This document shows positions 17,384 through 25,433 of a stretch of 64,000 bases of DNA, in pieces (positions within the stretch are counted from its first letter, which is position 1; each line of letters starts with the position of its first letter). A program made the position numbers and the translations under genes. The notes under the pieces were generated by a model that searched no databases, had not been told where the DNA came from, and saw nothing but the letters and a program-made list of their open reading frames with translations. Origin of the DNA: Luteipulveratus mongoliensis (lineage in GTDB: Bacteria > Actinomycetota > Actinomycetes > Actinomycetales > Dermatophilaceae); contig NZ_CP011112.1 of the NCBI RefSeq assembly GCF_001190945.1, positions 620,001 through 684,000 of the forward strand, read 5' to 3'.

Positions 17384-18358
17384 CTAGTGCGGATCCGCGT
17401 CGGGAGGCTCACAGGCGTACGTCAGCCGCTGCGCGAGAGTGCGGGTGGCCTCGACCAGCTCGGGTGACCCGAGCACCTTATATCGGAACGGGATCGCGGT
17501 GAGTAGTGAGGCGTACCAGTCAGGTTCGTCGGTCGAGCCGATGAGGCGAGTGTGCTCATCATCGATCGGCTCGCAGCGACCGCGACTCTTGGCGATCCAC
17601 TTCTGGACCTGCTCCGCGGGCGCCTCGATGACGACCTCGACCTTGTGTGACCAGCCGATCGCCAGGTGCTCCTCGAGTGCCTCAACCGGGTCGAGGTCAG
17701 CGGGTGCTTCGAAGGTCTCGGGCAGGACGTCGACGGTCTGTACCCGGTCGACCCGCAGGACCCGACGCGCGTGCTTCATGTGTGACCAGCACAGGAGATA
17801 CCAGCGGCCATGGCGTACGACGACCGCCCACGGGTCGAGGTGCATCTCGCGTGGGGCGTCGCGGCCCAGGTCGTAGCCGATCCGCACGGCGTGCTGGGAG
17901 GCGGACGCCTGGACCAGCGCAGCCGTGATGTCGGGCGCGGGTGTCGGGGCGGACGGGGCGCGCCCGCCTGCCCGCACCTGGCTGAAGGCGGCGGCTGGCT
18001 GGGCGACCGCGTCGGGCAGCACGCGCATGATCTTGCCGAGCGCGCTGTTGACCGGCTCGGACGGCGATGCCGGCTGGTGGTAGCCGTCGAGCACGGCCAT
18101 GACCAGCGAGAGCGCCTCGGTCTCGGTGAACATCAACGGTGGCACCCGTGCCCCGCGCCCGATCCGGTAGCCGCCGTAACGGCCGCGCGTCGACTCGACC
18201 GGAATACCCGCCTCGCGCAGGATGCCGACATAGCGCCGCACGGCTCGCTCGGTGACGTGCAGCCGGTCGGACAGCCGCTCGGCGGTGATGCCGGGGGAGT
18301 TCTGGATCATCTCGAGCAGCATCAGCGCCCGAGCGGTCGGGCTCTCGTCGGCCGTCAT
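17384..18358 (-). CDS. WYL-domain (YafY/DeoR-type) transcriptional regulator
   Basis: This 324-residue regulator has an N-terminal winged helix (RALMLLEMIQNSPGITAERL, RLHVTERAVRRYVGILREAG, then RGRYGGYRIGRG), a WYL ligand-sensing domain (about 135-225; DPWAVVVRHGRWYLLCW) and a C-terminal WCX extension. WYL proteins usually sense nucleic acid or another negatively charged ligand. The gene diverges from a DinB gene over the paired TCCGGAAGC repeat and probably controls itself, that DinB gene and the 16.2-kb DinB pair. Confidence 0.9.
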   Translation of the reverse strand: MTADESPTARALMLLEMIQNSPGITAERLSDRLHVTERAVRRYVGILREAGIPVESTRGRYGGYRIGRGARVPPLMFTETEALSLVMAVLDGYHQPASPSEPVNSALGKIMRVLPDAVAQPAAAFSQVRAGGRAPSAPTPAPDITAALVQASASQHAVRIGYDLGRDAPREMHLDPWAVVVRHGRWYLLCWSHMKHARRVLRVDRVQTVDVLPETFEAPADLDPVEALEEHLAIGWSHKVEVVIEAPAEQVQKWIAKSRGRCEPIDDEHTRLIGSTDEPDWYASLLTAIPFRYKVLGSPELVEATRTLAQRLTYACEPPDADPH

Positions 18359-18371
18359 GGTCCTCCCTCAT

Positions 18372-18395
18372 TCCGGAAGCCGAGTGTCCGGAAGC
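18372..18395. promoter_or_regulatory. Paired TCCGGAAGC direct repeat, copy 2 (putative WYL-regulator site)
   Basis: TCCGGAAGC is at 18372-18380 and 18387-18395, again 15 bases start to start, in the 54-base gap between the WYL gene and a DinB gene. The second copy lies 5 bases upstream of TAGCGT (18401-18406), which is 6 bases before the DinB ATG. Confidence 0.68.
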
Positions 18396-18412
18396 CACCG
18401 TAGCGTCGCGGT

Positions 18413-18958
18413 ATGACAGACGAGACGCTCCCGATCGAAGCACCCGCCGCAGGCACCGAGGTCGAGACCCTGCTGGGTTCCTTGGAACGCCAACGCCGCA
18501 TCTTCGCGTGGAAGGCCGGAGGCCTGGATGCTGCGGGCATGCAGGCGACGGTCGGCGCGTCGACCATGACGCTCGGTGGGCTGGTCAAGCACCTCACGCT
18601 CGTCGAGGACGACTACTCGGCCCGACGGCTGCGCGGCGGCGAGCTCGACGCGCCGTGGGACGCGATCGACTGGGACGCCGACCCCAACTGGGAGTGGCGG
18701 ACGGCGGCCGATGACACTCCCGAGCAGCTGATGACGCTCTGGAGCGACGCAGCCGGACGTACGCGTACGGCCGTGTCGGAGGCGCTCGCGGACGGCGGCC
18801 TCGACTGGCTGTCGCCACTCACCTCATCTGACGGCAGCTCGCGGAGCCTGCGTCGGACCCTGATCGACCTGATCGAGGAGTACGCCCGGCACGCCGGTCA
18901 CGCAGACCTGATCCGGGAGTCGGTCGACGGGCTGGTCGGCGAGGACCCGCCCCGCTGA
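18413..18958 (+). CDS. DinB/DUF664 family protein
   Basis: This 181-residue helical-bundle protein has the three DUF664 landmarks: LGGLVKHLTLVEDDYS near residue 48, an acidic-tryptophan middle (WDADPNWEWRTA) and LIDLIEEYARHAGHADLIRE near the end, giving the candidate metal site. Thiol-S-transferase activity is possible by family. TAGCGT 6 bases before the ATG suggests a leaderless mRNA. It diverges from the WYL regulator, which is its likely controller. Confidence 0.85.
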   Translation: MTDETLPIEAPAAGTEVETLLGSLERQRRIFAWKAGGLDAAGMQATVGASTMTLGGLVKHLTLVEDDYSARRLRGGELDAPWDAIDWDADPNWEWRTAADDTPEQLMTLWSDAAGRTRTAVSEALADGGLDWLSPLTSSDGSSRSLRRTLIDLIEEYARHAGHADLIRESVDGLVGEDPPR

Positions 18959-18984
18959 TAGCGATGAAGACCTACGGGGTAACG

Positions 18985-19156
18985 CCGGTCGAGTAGGCGA
19001 GCCCCCAAGGGCGAGCCGTATCGAGACCAAGGTGCACGCGGTCGCGAGGTCTCGATACGCCTCCGCTGGCGCTCCGGCTACTCGACCAGCGGTGGGGCTG
19101 GCGCTCCGGCTACTCGACCAGCGGTGGGGCTGGCGCTCCGGCTACTCGACCAGCGG
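18985..19156. repeat. Dispersed inverted-repeat element, copy A, with 32-bp tandem units
   Basis: The left arm runs from GGTCGAGTAG to TATCGAGACC; the right arm runs from GGTCTCGATACG to CTACTCGACC, separated by about 20 bases. The right arm then continues as two further tandem units of 32 bases, each containing GGCGCTCCGGCTACTCGACC (unit starts at 19065, 19097 and 19129). The same element occurs at 24162-24435, 29474-29516, 46194-46394 and 60858-60963. Confidence 0.85.
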
Positions 19157-19160
19157 ATGC

Positions 19161-19192
19161 GTACCCTTGCGGGTACGTACCAATATGGGTAC
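19161..19192. promoter_or_regulatory. Operator cluster of the arsR-AHSA-dinB operon
   Basis: Three half-sites lie in 32 bases: GTACCC (19161), GGGTAC (19171) and GGGTAC (19187). They form GTACCC-TTGC-GGGTAC and GTACC-AATATG-GGTAC, with the perfect palindrome GGTACGTACC (19172-19181) in the middle. They immediately precede or overlap the TACGTT -10 box (19190-19195), so autorepression by the ArsR protein is likely. Confidence 0.6.
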
Positions 19193-19201
19193 GTTCATCG
19201 C

Positions 19202-19525
19202 ATGGACGCTGTCATGCACGCACTCTCCGACTCCAGCCGGCGCACGGTGCTGGACGCGCTCGAGCAGGGAGACGCCACCGTCAACGAGCTCGCCGCCCTG
19301 CTGCCGATCGCCCGCCCGGGCGTCTCGCGGCACCTCCGGGTGCTGCGCGAGGCGGGGCTGGTCGAGGTGCGACCCGAGGCGCAGCGACGCGTCTACTCGT
19401 TGCGCCCCGAGCCGCTCGCTGAGGTGGACGACTGGCTCGGGCGCTATCGATCGCGATGGGAGCAGCACCTCGGCGCCCTGCACACCGAGGTCGCCCGCGG
19501 TCGCAAGCAGAGGAGCGCGCGATGA
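19202..19525 (+). CDS. ArsR family transcriptional regulator
   Basis: This 107-residue winged-helix repressor (MHALSDSSRRTVLDALEQGD, ARPGVSRHLRVLREAGLVEV as recognition helix, RRVYSLRPEPL as wing) lacks the CxC metal motif, like the repressors that accompany AHSA1 proteins. The start at 19202 is supported by TACGTT 6 bases upstream, giving leaderless mRNA. It is the first gene of a three-gene operon with ATGA overlaps. Confidence 0.9.
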   Translation: MDAVMHALSDSSRRTVLDALEQGDATVNELAALLPIARPGVSRHLRVLREAGLVEVRPEAQRRVYSLRPEPLAEVDDWLGRYRSRWEQHLGALHTEVARGRKQRSAR

Positions 19526-20010
19526 ACCGGCTGCTCGGGTCCGTCCGCACCGTCGAGGGCAAGGCCGTCGTACGGATGGAAGACGTCTACGGGACCGACA
19601 TCGACGACCTCTGGTCCGCGCTGATCGACCCGGATCGGTTGGCGCGCTGGGTCGCTCGGGTCGACGGCGACCTGCGGCTGGGCGGGATGTTCGAGGCGAG
19701 CTTCACCAGCGGTTGGGAGGGTCCGGGCCGCGTCGACGTGTGCGAGCCGCCGCATCGCCTGCTGGTGACCATGTCTCCCGGGCAGGACGACTCGACGGTG
19801 ATCGAGGTCGAGCTGACACCGGTCGGTGACGAGACCCGGATGGTGCTGGAGGAGCGCGGGCTCCCGATCGAGCACGGGCCGGGTCACGGTGCCGGCTGGC
19901 AGGCGCACGTCGAAGATCTCGCGGCGTACCTCGCCGGTCGCCCGACCGCGGACTGGCACACCCGCTGGACCGAGCTGAGCCCGGCGTACAAGGAAGACGG
20001 CGCGCGATGA
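19522..20010 (+). CDS. AHSA1/SRPBCC family protein
   Basis: This 162-residue protein has the START-like helix-grip fold of the AHSA1 family: RMEDVYGTDIDDLWSALIDP, then GWEGPGRVDVCEPPHRLLV. The ATGA overlap with the arsR stop implies translational coupling. Members bind hydrophobic ligands; in ArsR-AHSA pairs the ligand is usually unknown. Compare the fused form at 1842-2642. Confidence 0.85.
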   Translation: MNRLLGSVRTVEGKAVVRMEDVYGTDIDDLWSALIDPDRLARWVARVDGDLRLGGMFEASFTSGWEGPGRVDVCEPPHRLLVTMSPGQDDSTVIEVELTPVGDETRMVLEERGLPIEHGPGHGAGWQAHVEDLAAYLAGRPTADWHTRWTELSPAYKEDGAR

Positions 20011-20510
20011 GCACCACGACGACGTACGTCGACGCTGAGTTTGCAGGTCTCGCAACGTTTCTCACCGCTCAGCGCGAGAGCGTCCTCGCCATCGTCGAGG
20101 GACTCGATGAGGCCGCCCTGCGGAAGGCGGTCGTGCCGAGTGGGTGGACACCGCTGGGCATGGTCGAGCACCTGTGCGGTGCCGAGCGCTACTGGTTCCA
20201 GCATGTCGTGCGAGGTCAGATGGACCCGCGCCCGTGGCCACCGAGCGACGAGGATGCCTTCGTCAGTGAGCAACCTGTCGAGGCGGTCATGGCGTTCTAC
20301 CGCGCGACGTGCACGCTGTCCGACGAGATCATGCGTGCGACCTCACTCGAGGCCCGGCCGGTCGGAGAGCCCCATCCGGACCTGGCCCACTACGCGGCCG
20401 ACGTACGCACCGTGGTGCTGCACATGATCGAGGAGACCGCGCGCCATGCCGGCCACCTCGACATCGCGCGCGAGCTGCTCGACGGCAGCACCGGGCTCGG
20501 GCCGCGTTAG
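20007..20510 (+). CDS. DinB family protein
   Basis: This 167-residue DinB/DUF664 bundle has the metal-site pieces PLGMVEHLCGAERYWFQHVV and LHMIEETARHAGHLDIAREL. It is third in the arsR-AHSA1-dinB operon, overlapping the AHSA1 stop by ATGA. Sharing an operon with an ArsR repressor suggests inducible detoxification, perhaps of a lipophilic electrophile. Confidence 0.85.
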   Translation: MSTTTTYVDAEFAGLATFLTAQRESVLAIVEGLDEAALRKAVVPSGWTPLGMVEHLCGAERYWFQHVVRGQMDPRPWPPSDEDAFVSEQPVEAVMAFYRATCTLSDEIMRATSLEARPVGEPHPDLAHYAADVRTVVLHMIEETARHAGHLDIARELLDGSTGLGPR

Positions 20511-20521
20511 ACTCGTTCATA

Positions 20522-20532
20522 CATTCTGAATG
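20522..20532. promoter_or_regulatory. Inverted repeat upstream of the BVMO gene
   Basis: CATTC-T-GAATG lies 52 bases before the monooxygenase start, in the only intergenic gap upstream. It is the right size for a TetR or MarR site, but no such gene adjoins it. Confidence 0.35.
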
Positions 20533-20583
20533 ATTGGGCGCTACGATGCAGTGACCAGACCCGGCACCGCAAGGAGTGGCTTG

Positions 20584-22071
20584 ATGACGACTGGACCCGA
20601 CGTGACGGCAGTGATCATCGGAGCGGGCTTCGGCGGCATGGGCATGGCAATTCAGCTGCAGCGCCTGGGAATCGAGGACTTCGTCATCCTCGACCGGGCG
20701 GACGACCTGGGCGGGACATGGCAGGCCAACACCTACCCGGGCGTCGCGGTCGACATCGTCTCCAGCGTCTACTCGTTCTCCTTCGAGCCGAACCCGTACT
20801 GGTCCCGGACGTACGCGCCGGGCAGCGAGATCGTCGACTACGCCCGCACGATCGCCGACAAGTACGACCTCAAGCGGCGGATGCAGTTCGGCCGATCGGT
20901 GACCAGCGCGGCGTACGACGAAGACGCTCGTCAATGGACCGTGCGGGCCGAGGGTGGGCCACCGATCACAGCGACCTACCTGATCGTGGCGACCGGATAC
21001 CTGTCCCAGCCGCGGCTACCGGACATCGAGGGCATCGAGTCGTTCGAGGGCAAGATCATCCACACCTCGGCCTGGGACCACGACCACGATCTCGAGGGCG
21101 AGCGGATCGCGGCGATCGGCACGGGCGCCAGCGCAGTCCAGCTGCTGCCCGAGATCGCACCGGCAGCAGGACATCTCACGGTCTACCAGCGCACACCCAT
21201 CTGGGTGACGCCGAAGAGCGACCACGCCGTCCCGGCCGAGACGCAGGATCGCTACGCCTCTCGGCCCGCGGTCCAGCGGGCGGTCCGCGCCAAGGAGCAC
21301 CTGAGGCTCGAGGTGATGCTGTTCGCGGGGGTGCTGCACAACAAGCAGATGCCGTGGCTCGCCAAGCCTGCCACCGACGCGGCGCTGGCGCATCTCAAGC
21401 GCCAGGTGAAGGACAAGGAGCTGCGCGAAAAGCTCACTCCCTCATATGGATTCGGTTGCAAGCGGCCGACCTTCTCGAACGCCTACCTCAAGATGTTCAA
21501 CCGGGACAACGTCACCCTCGAGACCACGCCGATCGCGAGGATCACCCCGACCGGAATCGTGACCTCCGACGGGGAGGAGCGCGAGATCGACACCCTCGTG
21601 CTGGCCACCGGGTTCAGCCTGTGGGAGCAGAACTTCCCCGCGTTCTCGATCACTGGTCGCGACGGGCAGGACCTCGGGCGCACCTGGAGGGAGAGCCGAT
21701 TCGAGTCGTACGAGGGCATCACCGTGGCGGGATACCCGAACCTTCTCCTGCAGCCGGCGCCGTACTCCTACACCGGTCTGTCCTACTTCGATGCGCTGGA
21801 GATCCAGATGGCGCACGTCGAGCGGCTGTTCAGGGCGATGCGCCGTCAGGGGGCGAGCGGGTTCGAGCCGACCGCCGGCGCGCAGGAGAAGTTCGTCCGC
21901 CGGATGCGCGCCCGGGTGTCGCACTCGGTGTGGGCGCGCTCGATCTGCAACGGCGCCAACAGCTACTACTTCAACCCGCACGGTGAGGCGACGCTGCTGC
22001 GTCCGCTGACCGCTCGCGCGGGAATGCGGGCGGCACGTCGATTCGACGTCAGCGACTACCAGCTGACCTGA
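20584..22071 (+). CDS. Type I Baeyer-Villiger monooxygenase
   Basis: This 495-residue flavoenzyme inserts oxygen next to ketones using FAD, NADPH and oxygen. The first Rossmann motif is GAGFGG (13-18). The type I BVMO fingerprint FxGxxxHxxxWD is present as FEGKIIHTSAWD (154-165), followed by the NADPH motif GTGASA. The start at 20584 has AAGGAG 7 bases upstream. It stands alone, downstream of but separate from the arsR operon. The substrate is unknown. Confidence 0.92.
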   Translation: MTTGPDVTAVIIGAGFGGMGMAIQLQRLGIEDFVILDRADDLGGTWQANTYPGVAVDIVSSVYSFSFEPNPYWSRTYAPGSEIVDYARTIADKYDLKRRMQFGRSVTSAAYDEDARQWTVRAEGGPPITATYLIVATGYLSQPRLPDIEGIESFEGKIIHTSAWDHDHDLEGERIAAIGTGASAVQLLPEIAPAAGHLTVYQRTPIWVTPKSDHAVPAETQDRYASRPAVQRAVRAKEHLRLEVMLFAGVLHNKQMPWLAKPATDAALAHLKRQVKDKELREKLTPSYGFGCKRPTFSNAYLKMFNRDNVTLETTPIARITPTGIVTSDGEEREIDTLVLATGFSLWEQNFPAFSITGRDGQDLGRTWRESRFESYEGITVAGYPNLLLQPAPYSYTGLSYFDALEIQMAHVERLFRAMRRQGASGFEPTAGAQEKFVRRMRARVSHSVWARSICNGANSYYFNPHGEATLLRPLTARAGMRAARRFDVSDYQLT

Positions 22072-22121
22072 GGCAACAAAACCAGTTGTCGGGATGTACG
22101 TCTGCGACCTAGCGTCGCGAG

Positions 22122-22138
22122 GAGGGCAGCCCGCCCTC
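22122..22138 (+). promoter_or_regulatory. Leader hairpin upstream of the ribosomal-protection gene
   Basis: GAGGGC-AGCCC-GCCCTC lies just downstream of a TAGCGT box (22111-22116) and before the small ORF at 22165. It could be part of an attenuation or translation-control leader. Confidence 0.4.
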
Positions 22139-22164
22139 GTCATGCTCATCGAAGGGACCCGGTC

Positions 22165-22257
22165 ATGCGTCGACTCGTCATGAACTCCGCCACCCACGCG
22201 ATGAAGGACATGACGATTGGCACCCGCCCTCAACCTCGGCGTACTCGCACATGTTGA
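22165..22257 (+). CDS. Small ORF overlapping the start of the Tet-type GTPase gene (possible leader peptide)
   Basis: This 30-codon ORF begins MRRLVMNSATHAMKDM. It has a good ribosome site (GAAGGGA, 7 bases upstream) and overlaps the first 41 bases of the next gene in another frame. The GTPase ribosome site (GAAGGA, 22203-22208) and TTG start lie inside this ORF, so its translation could control access to them. Leader peptides control tet(M) by attenuation, but homology to that leader is not visible. It may be fortuitous. Confidence 0.45.
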   Translation: MRRLVMNSATHAMKDMTIGTRPQPRRTRTC

Positions 22258-24154
22258 CGCCGGCAAGACCAGCCTGACCGAACGCCTGCTGCACGCGGCC
22301 GGCGCAATCGATGCTGTCGGCGCCGTCGATGCCGGCAGCACGCACACCGACACGATGGCGCTCGAGCGTGAGCGCGGCATCACGATTCGAGCGGCCGTGG
22401 TCTCGTGCACGGTCGACGGCACGACGATCAACGTCGTCGACACCCCGGGCCACGCCGAGTTCATCGCCGAGGTCGAGCGCAGCCTCGCTGTCCTCGACGG
22501 CGCCGTGCTGGTGATCTCGGCGGTCGAAGGCATCCAGCCCCAGACGCGGGTCCTGCTGCGCACCCTGCGACGCATCGGGTTGCCCACGATCATCTTCGTC
22601 AACAAGATCGATCGAGCGGGTGCGCGGAGCCACGAGCTGGTCGATCAGCTCCAGGCCGAGCTCGAGGTCAATGCGGTCGCCGTTCAGTCGCCGTCCGGCC
22701 TCGGCGCACCGGATGCCTGTAGCCGTTCGCTGAACGTCAATGATGCCAACGGAATTGAGCGCCTAGCAGAGGCGGTAGGCGACGACGGGATCGCGGCGTA
22801 TGTCGACCGTGGCCCCGCTTCCCTCGCGGACCTGTCCGCGCTTGCCGAGCGCCGAACGAGGGCAGGTGAGCTGTCGCCGGTGTTCTTCGGCTCGGCGGTC
22901 ACCGGCGCTGGTGTCGAAGAGCTGCTGCACGCGATCCCGCGCTGGCTCCCGTCCAGCATCAGCTCCAGCACTGAGTCCTCCGGTGTGGTGTTCGCGATCG
23001 AGCACGAGCCGCACACGCCCAAGCGCGCGGTCGTCCGGATGTACGGCGGCAGCCTCACTCAACGGCAGCGCGTCCCGATGGCCCGGGGCGCCGACAAAGC
23101 GAAGACCGCGAGAGTCACTGGACTCTCAGTGTTTGCAGACGGACTCGTGCATGCGGCCGACTCGGTGGATGCCGGCCGCATCGCCCTGGTGGCGGGGTGG
23201 GACGACGTTCGGGTGGGCGATCACTTCGGCACGCTTCCGAGCGGTGCGCAGGGCAGCCTGTTCGCCGCGCCATCGATCGAGGTGGTCGCTGAACCCATCG
23301 GCGGGGACGCCACCGACCTGTACGCCGCCCTCGACCGGCTCGCCGAGCGCGACCCACTCATCGCGTTGCGACGCATCGACGGGGAGATCAGAATCGCGTT
23401 GTACGGCGAGGTGCAGCGCGAGGTGATCCTGGAGACGCTGCGGCGGGATTTCGGTGTGGCAGCACGGTTCTCGGCGTCGAGGCCGGTCTATGTGGAGCGG
23501 CTCACCGGGACCGGCGAGGGTCTTGAGGCCCTGGGTCAGGGCGCGCCCTACCCCGCCACTCTCGGACTGCGGGTGAGTCCCGCACCGCCCGGCACCGGCG
23601 TACGACTGAGCCTGGAGGTCGAACGCGGCTCGCTGCTGCGTCCCTACTGGGCGGGCATCAGGACGGCGGTGAATCAGTCGCTGCGCGCCGGGCCGCACGG
23701 GTGGGCGGTGCCCGACTGCGACATCGCCATCACCCACAGCGGGTACGCGGCGCCGGTGACGACGGCGGCGCACTTCAGGCAGCTGACACCGCTGGTGCTG
23801 GCCGAAGCGCTGACCGCGGCCGGGACCGTGGTCTGCGAGCCGTTGCACACCTTCGAGATCGACGTCCCGACCGAGGGGCTGAGCGATGCATCGGCCCTGG
23901 TCGGCCTTCATCGCGGTCGGGTCGACGGCACCCAGGTGCTCGCCGGCCGGTCACTGGTCGCGGGAGTGCTGCCCGCGGAGCAGGTGCACGAGGTCCAGGC
24001 GCGGATACCCGCCATCGCGCACGGCGAGGCGACGTTCGTCAGTCGAGCCGAAGGTTTCGCTCCCGTGCGCGGGACGCCTCCCAGGCGGGCGCGTACAGAC
24101 CTCGACCCGTACGACCGCACCGAGTACGTCCGTCGAGTCGCCCGCGGCGCCTGA
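22217..24154 (+). CDS. Tet(M)/OtrA-type ribosomal protection GTPase
   Basis: This 645-residue EF-G-like translational GTPase is full length for ribosomal protection proteins, which displace tetracycline from the ribosome. G1 is AHVDAGKTSLTERLL (11-25), G2/G3 read RGITIRA and VVDTPGHAEF, and G4 is NKIDRAG. It is closest in style to the actinobacterial OtrA-like group, many members of which have no proven resistance role. The TTG start at 22217 is supported by GAAGGA 8 bases upstream and by the GTPase sequence beginning at once (LNLGVLAHVDAGKT). The end abuts a repeat element. Confidence 0.88.
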   Translation: MAPALNLGVLAHVDAGKTSLTERLLHAAGAIDAVGAVDAGSTHTDTMALERERGITIRAAVVSCTVDGTTINVVDTPGHAEFIAEVERSLAVLDGAVLVISAVEGIQPQTRVLLRTLRRIGLPTIIFVNKIDRAGARSHELVDQLQAELEVNAVAVQSPSGLGAPDACSRSLNVNDANGIERLAEAVGDDGIAAYVDRGPASLADLSALAERRTRAGELSPVFFGSAVTGAGVEELLHAIPRWLPSSISSSTESSGVVFAIEHEPHTPKRAVVRMYGGSLTQRQRVPMARGADKAKTARVTGLSVFADGLVHAADSVDAGRIALVAGWDDVRVGDHFGTLPSGAQGSLFAAPSIEVVAEPIGGDATDLYAALDRLAERDPLIALRRIDGEIRIALYGEVQREVILETLRRDFGVAARFSASRPVYVERLTGTGEGLEALGQGAPYPATLGLRVSPAPPGTGVRLSLEVERGSLLRPYWAGIRTAVNQSLRAGPHGWAVPDCDIAITHSGYAAPVTTAAHFRQLTPLVLAEALTAAGTVVCEPLHTFEIDVPTEGLSDASALVGLHRGRVDGTQVLAGRSLVAGVLPAEQVHEVQARIPAIAHGEATFVSRAEGFAPVRGTPPRRARTDLDPYDRTEYVRRVARGA

Positions 24155-24161
24155 CCAGACG

Positions 24162-24435
24162 CTGGTCGAGTAGGCGAGCCACCCCCGCCGGTCGAGTAGG
24201 CGAGCCACCCCCGCCGGTCGAGTAGGAGAGCCCACCCCCGCCGGTCGAGTAGGAGAGCCCACCCCCGCCGGTCGAGTAGGCGACCCCACCCCCGCCGGTC
24301 GAGTAGGCGAGCCCCCAGGGGCGAGCCGTATCGAGACCAGGTGCGCGCGGTCACGGGGTCTCGATACGCCTCCGCTAACGCTCCGGCTACTCGACCAGCG
24401 GAGAGGGGCTGGCGCTCCGGCTACTCGACCAGCGG
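24162..24435. repeat. Dispersed inverted-repeat element, copy B, with 26/27-bp tandem array
   Basis: GGTCGAGTAG begins at 24164, 24190, 24216, 24243, 24270 and 24297: six units 26-27 bases apart separated by GGCGAGCCACCCCCGCC-like spacers. The last unit continues into the full left arm (to TATCGAGACC), a spacer, and the right arm GGTCTCGATACGCC to CTACTCGACC, plus one more CTACTCGACC unit. The element fills the whole gap between two convergent genes. Confidence 0.85.
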
Positions 24436-24438
24436 TGG

Positions 24439-25413
24439 TCAGGCAGCGAAGGCGTCGAGGTCCTTGGCGATGTCGTCGCCGGTGTGCGGTTGCTGCAGGG
24501 CGCTGACGGCGTGCGCCAGGGTGGGGAGCGCGTCCTCGTGATTCGCCAGTCCGACGGCGACGAACTCGTCCTCAGGCACAGCAAGCAGGACGGCGCGAAA
24601 ACCGGTGAGCCGACCGTTGACGTACATCTGACCTGACGGACCGATCGCCCAGCCGAGGCCGTACGTCGTGGTCGACGACTCGGGCGTGCGCGGCTCACGG
24701 GTCGCCGCGAGCAGCGCCTCGTCGGCGAGGAGCCGCTCACCGACCTGCAACAGATCAGTGGCCGTCGACCACAGGCCACCGCTCGGTCGGCGCGACCGTG
24801 GGTAGTCGGCATCGGTCACCGCGGCGTCGCCCTCGTGTCCGAGTGCTGCGCCGTCCGGAGTCGCGAAGCCGGTCGCGGTCAGCCCCCACGGCTTGAGCAC
24901 GTGCTGCTGCAAAGCGTCCTCGTACGACGACCCGGCCAGTCGGGCGAGGGCGGCGCCGGCCAGGAAGTAGTTGCCGTTGTAGTACGACCACCGCTCACCG
25001 GGCGCTTCGTCGCGTCCGGCCTCGATCACCAGACGGGCAGCGGAGGCGAGCGCGTCATCGCCGTCGCCGAGCGCGGCTACCGCGTCCGAGTCGACCGACT
25101 CCCGCAGGCCGGACACCTGGGCCAGCAGGTCGGCCAGCGTGAGTCGCGTTGCTGCGCGCGAGATGGCGACCAGCTCAGGCATCAGCTCGGCGAGCGGCTC
25201 GTCCAGCGACCGTCCTGCTGCGCGGGCCGTGAGCACGGTCGCTGCTGACGTGAGCGTCTTGGTCAGGGAGGCGATCCGGAAAGGCGTCTCTGGTGTCACC
25301 GACGTGCCGCTGTCGCGGTCGGTGACACCGGCCACTTCAACCTTGTGCTGACCTTTGGTCGAGGTGGCGAGGACGGCTCCGGGCGCGGCGATGGCGCTGA
25401 TCAGCTCTTGCAC
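24439..25413 (-). CDS. Serine hydrolase (class C beta-lactamase/DD-peptidase fold)
   Basis: This 324-residue protein has the SxxK catalytic tetrad SLTK (Ser49-Lys52) and YxN motif YYN (144-146), with a C-terminal triad probably around NGRLTGF. No signal peptide is visible, so it is likely a cytoplasmic esterase or peptidase rather than a secreted lactamase. The GTG start at 25413 gives a 20-base gap from the glycosylase-like gene upstream; a TTG at 25425 is possible. The two genes appear to form one operon. Confidence 0.82.
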   Translation of the reverse strand: MQELISAIAAPGAVLATSTKGQHKVEVAGVTDRDSGTSVTPETPFRIASLTKTLTSAATVLTARAAGRSLDEPLAELMPELVAISRAATRLTLADLLAQVSGLRESVDSDAVAALGDGDDALASAARLVIEAGRDEAPGERWSYYNGNYFLAGAALARLAGSSYEDALQQHVLKPWGLTATGFATPDGAALGHEGDAAVTDADYPRSRRPSGGLWSTATDLLQVGERLLADEALLAATREPRTPESSTTTYGLGWAIGPSGQMYVNGRLTGFRAVLLAVPEDEFVAVGLANHEDALPTLAHAVSALQQPHTGDDIAKDLDAFAA

Positions 25414-25433
25414 CGGACCATCCAAGCAAGTTG

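Noticed and set aside
24164-24306. CRISPR array
   Set aside because: Six regular units look CRISPR-like, but spacers are near-identical, units are part of a dispersed element found at four other places, and there are no cas genes.
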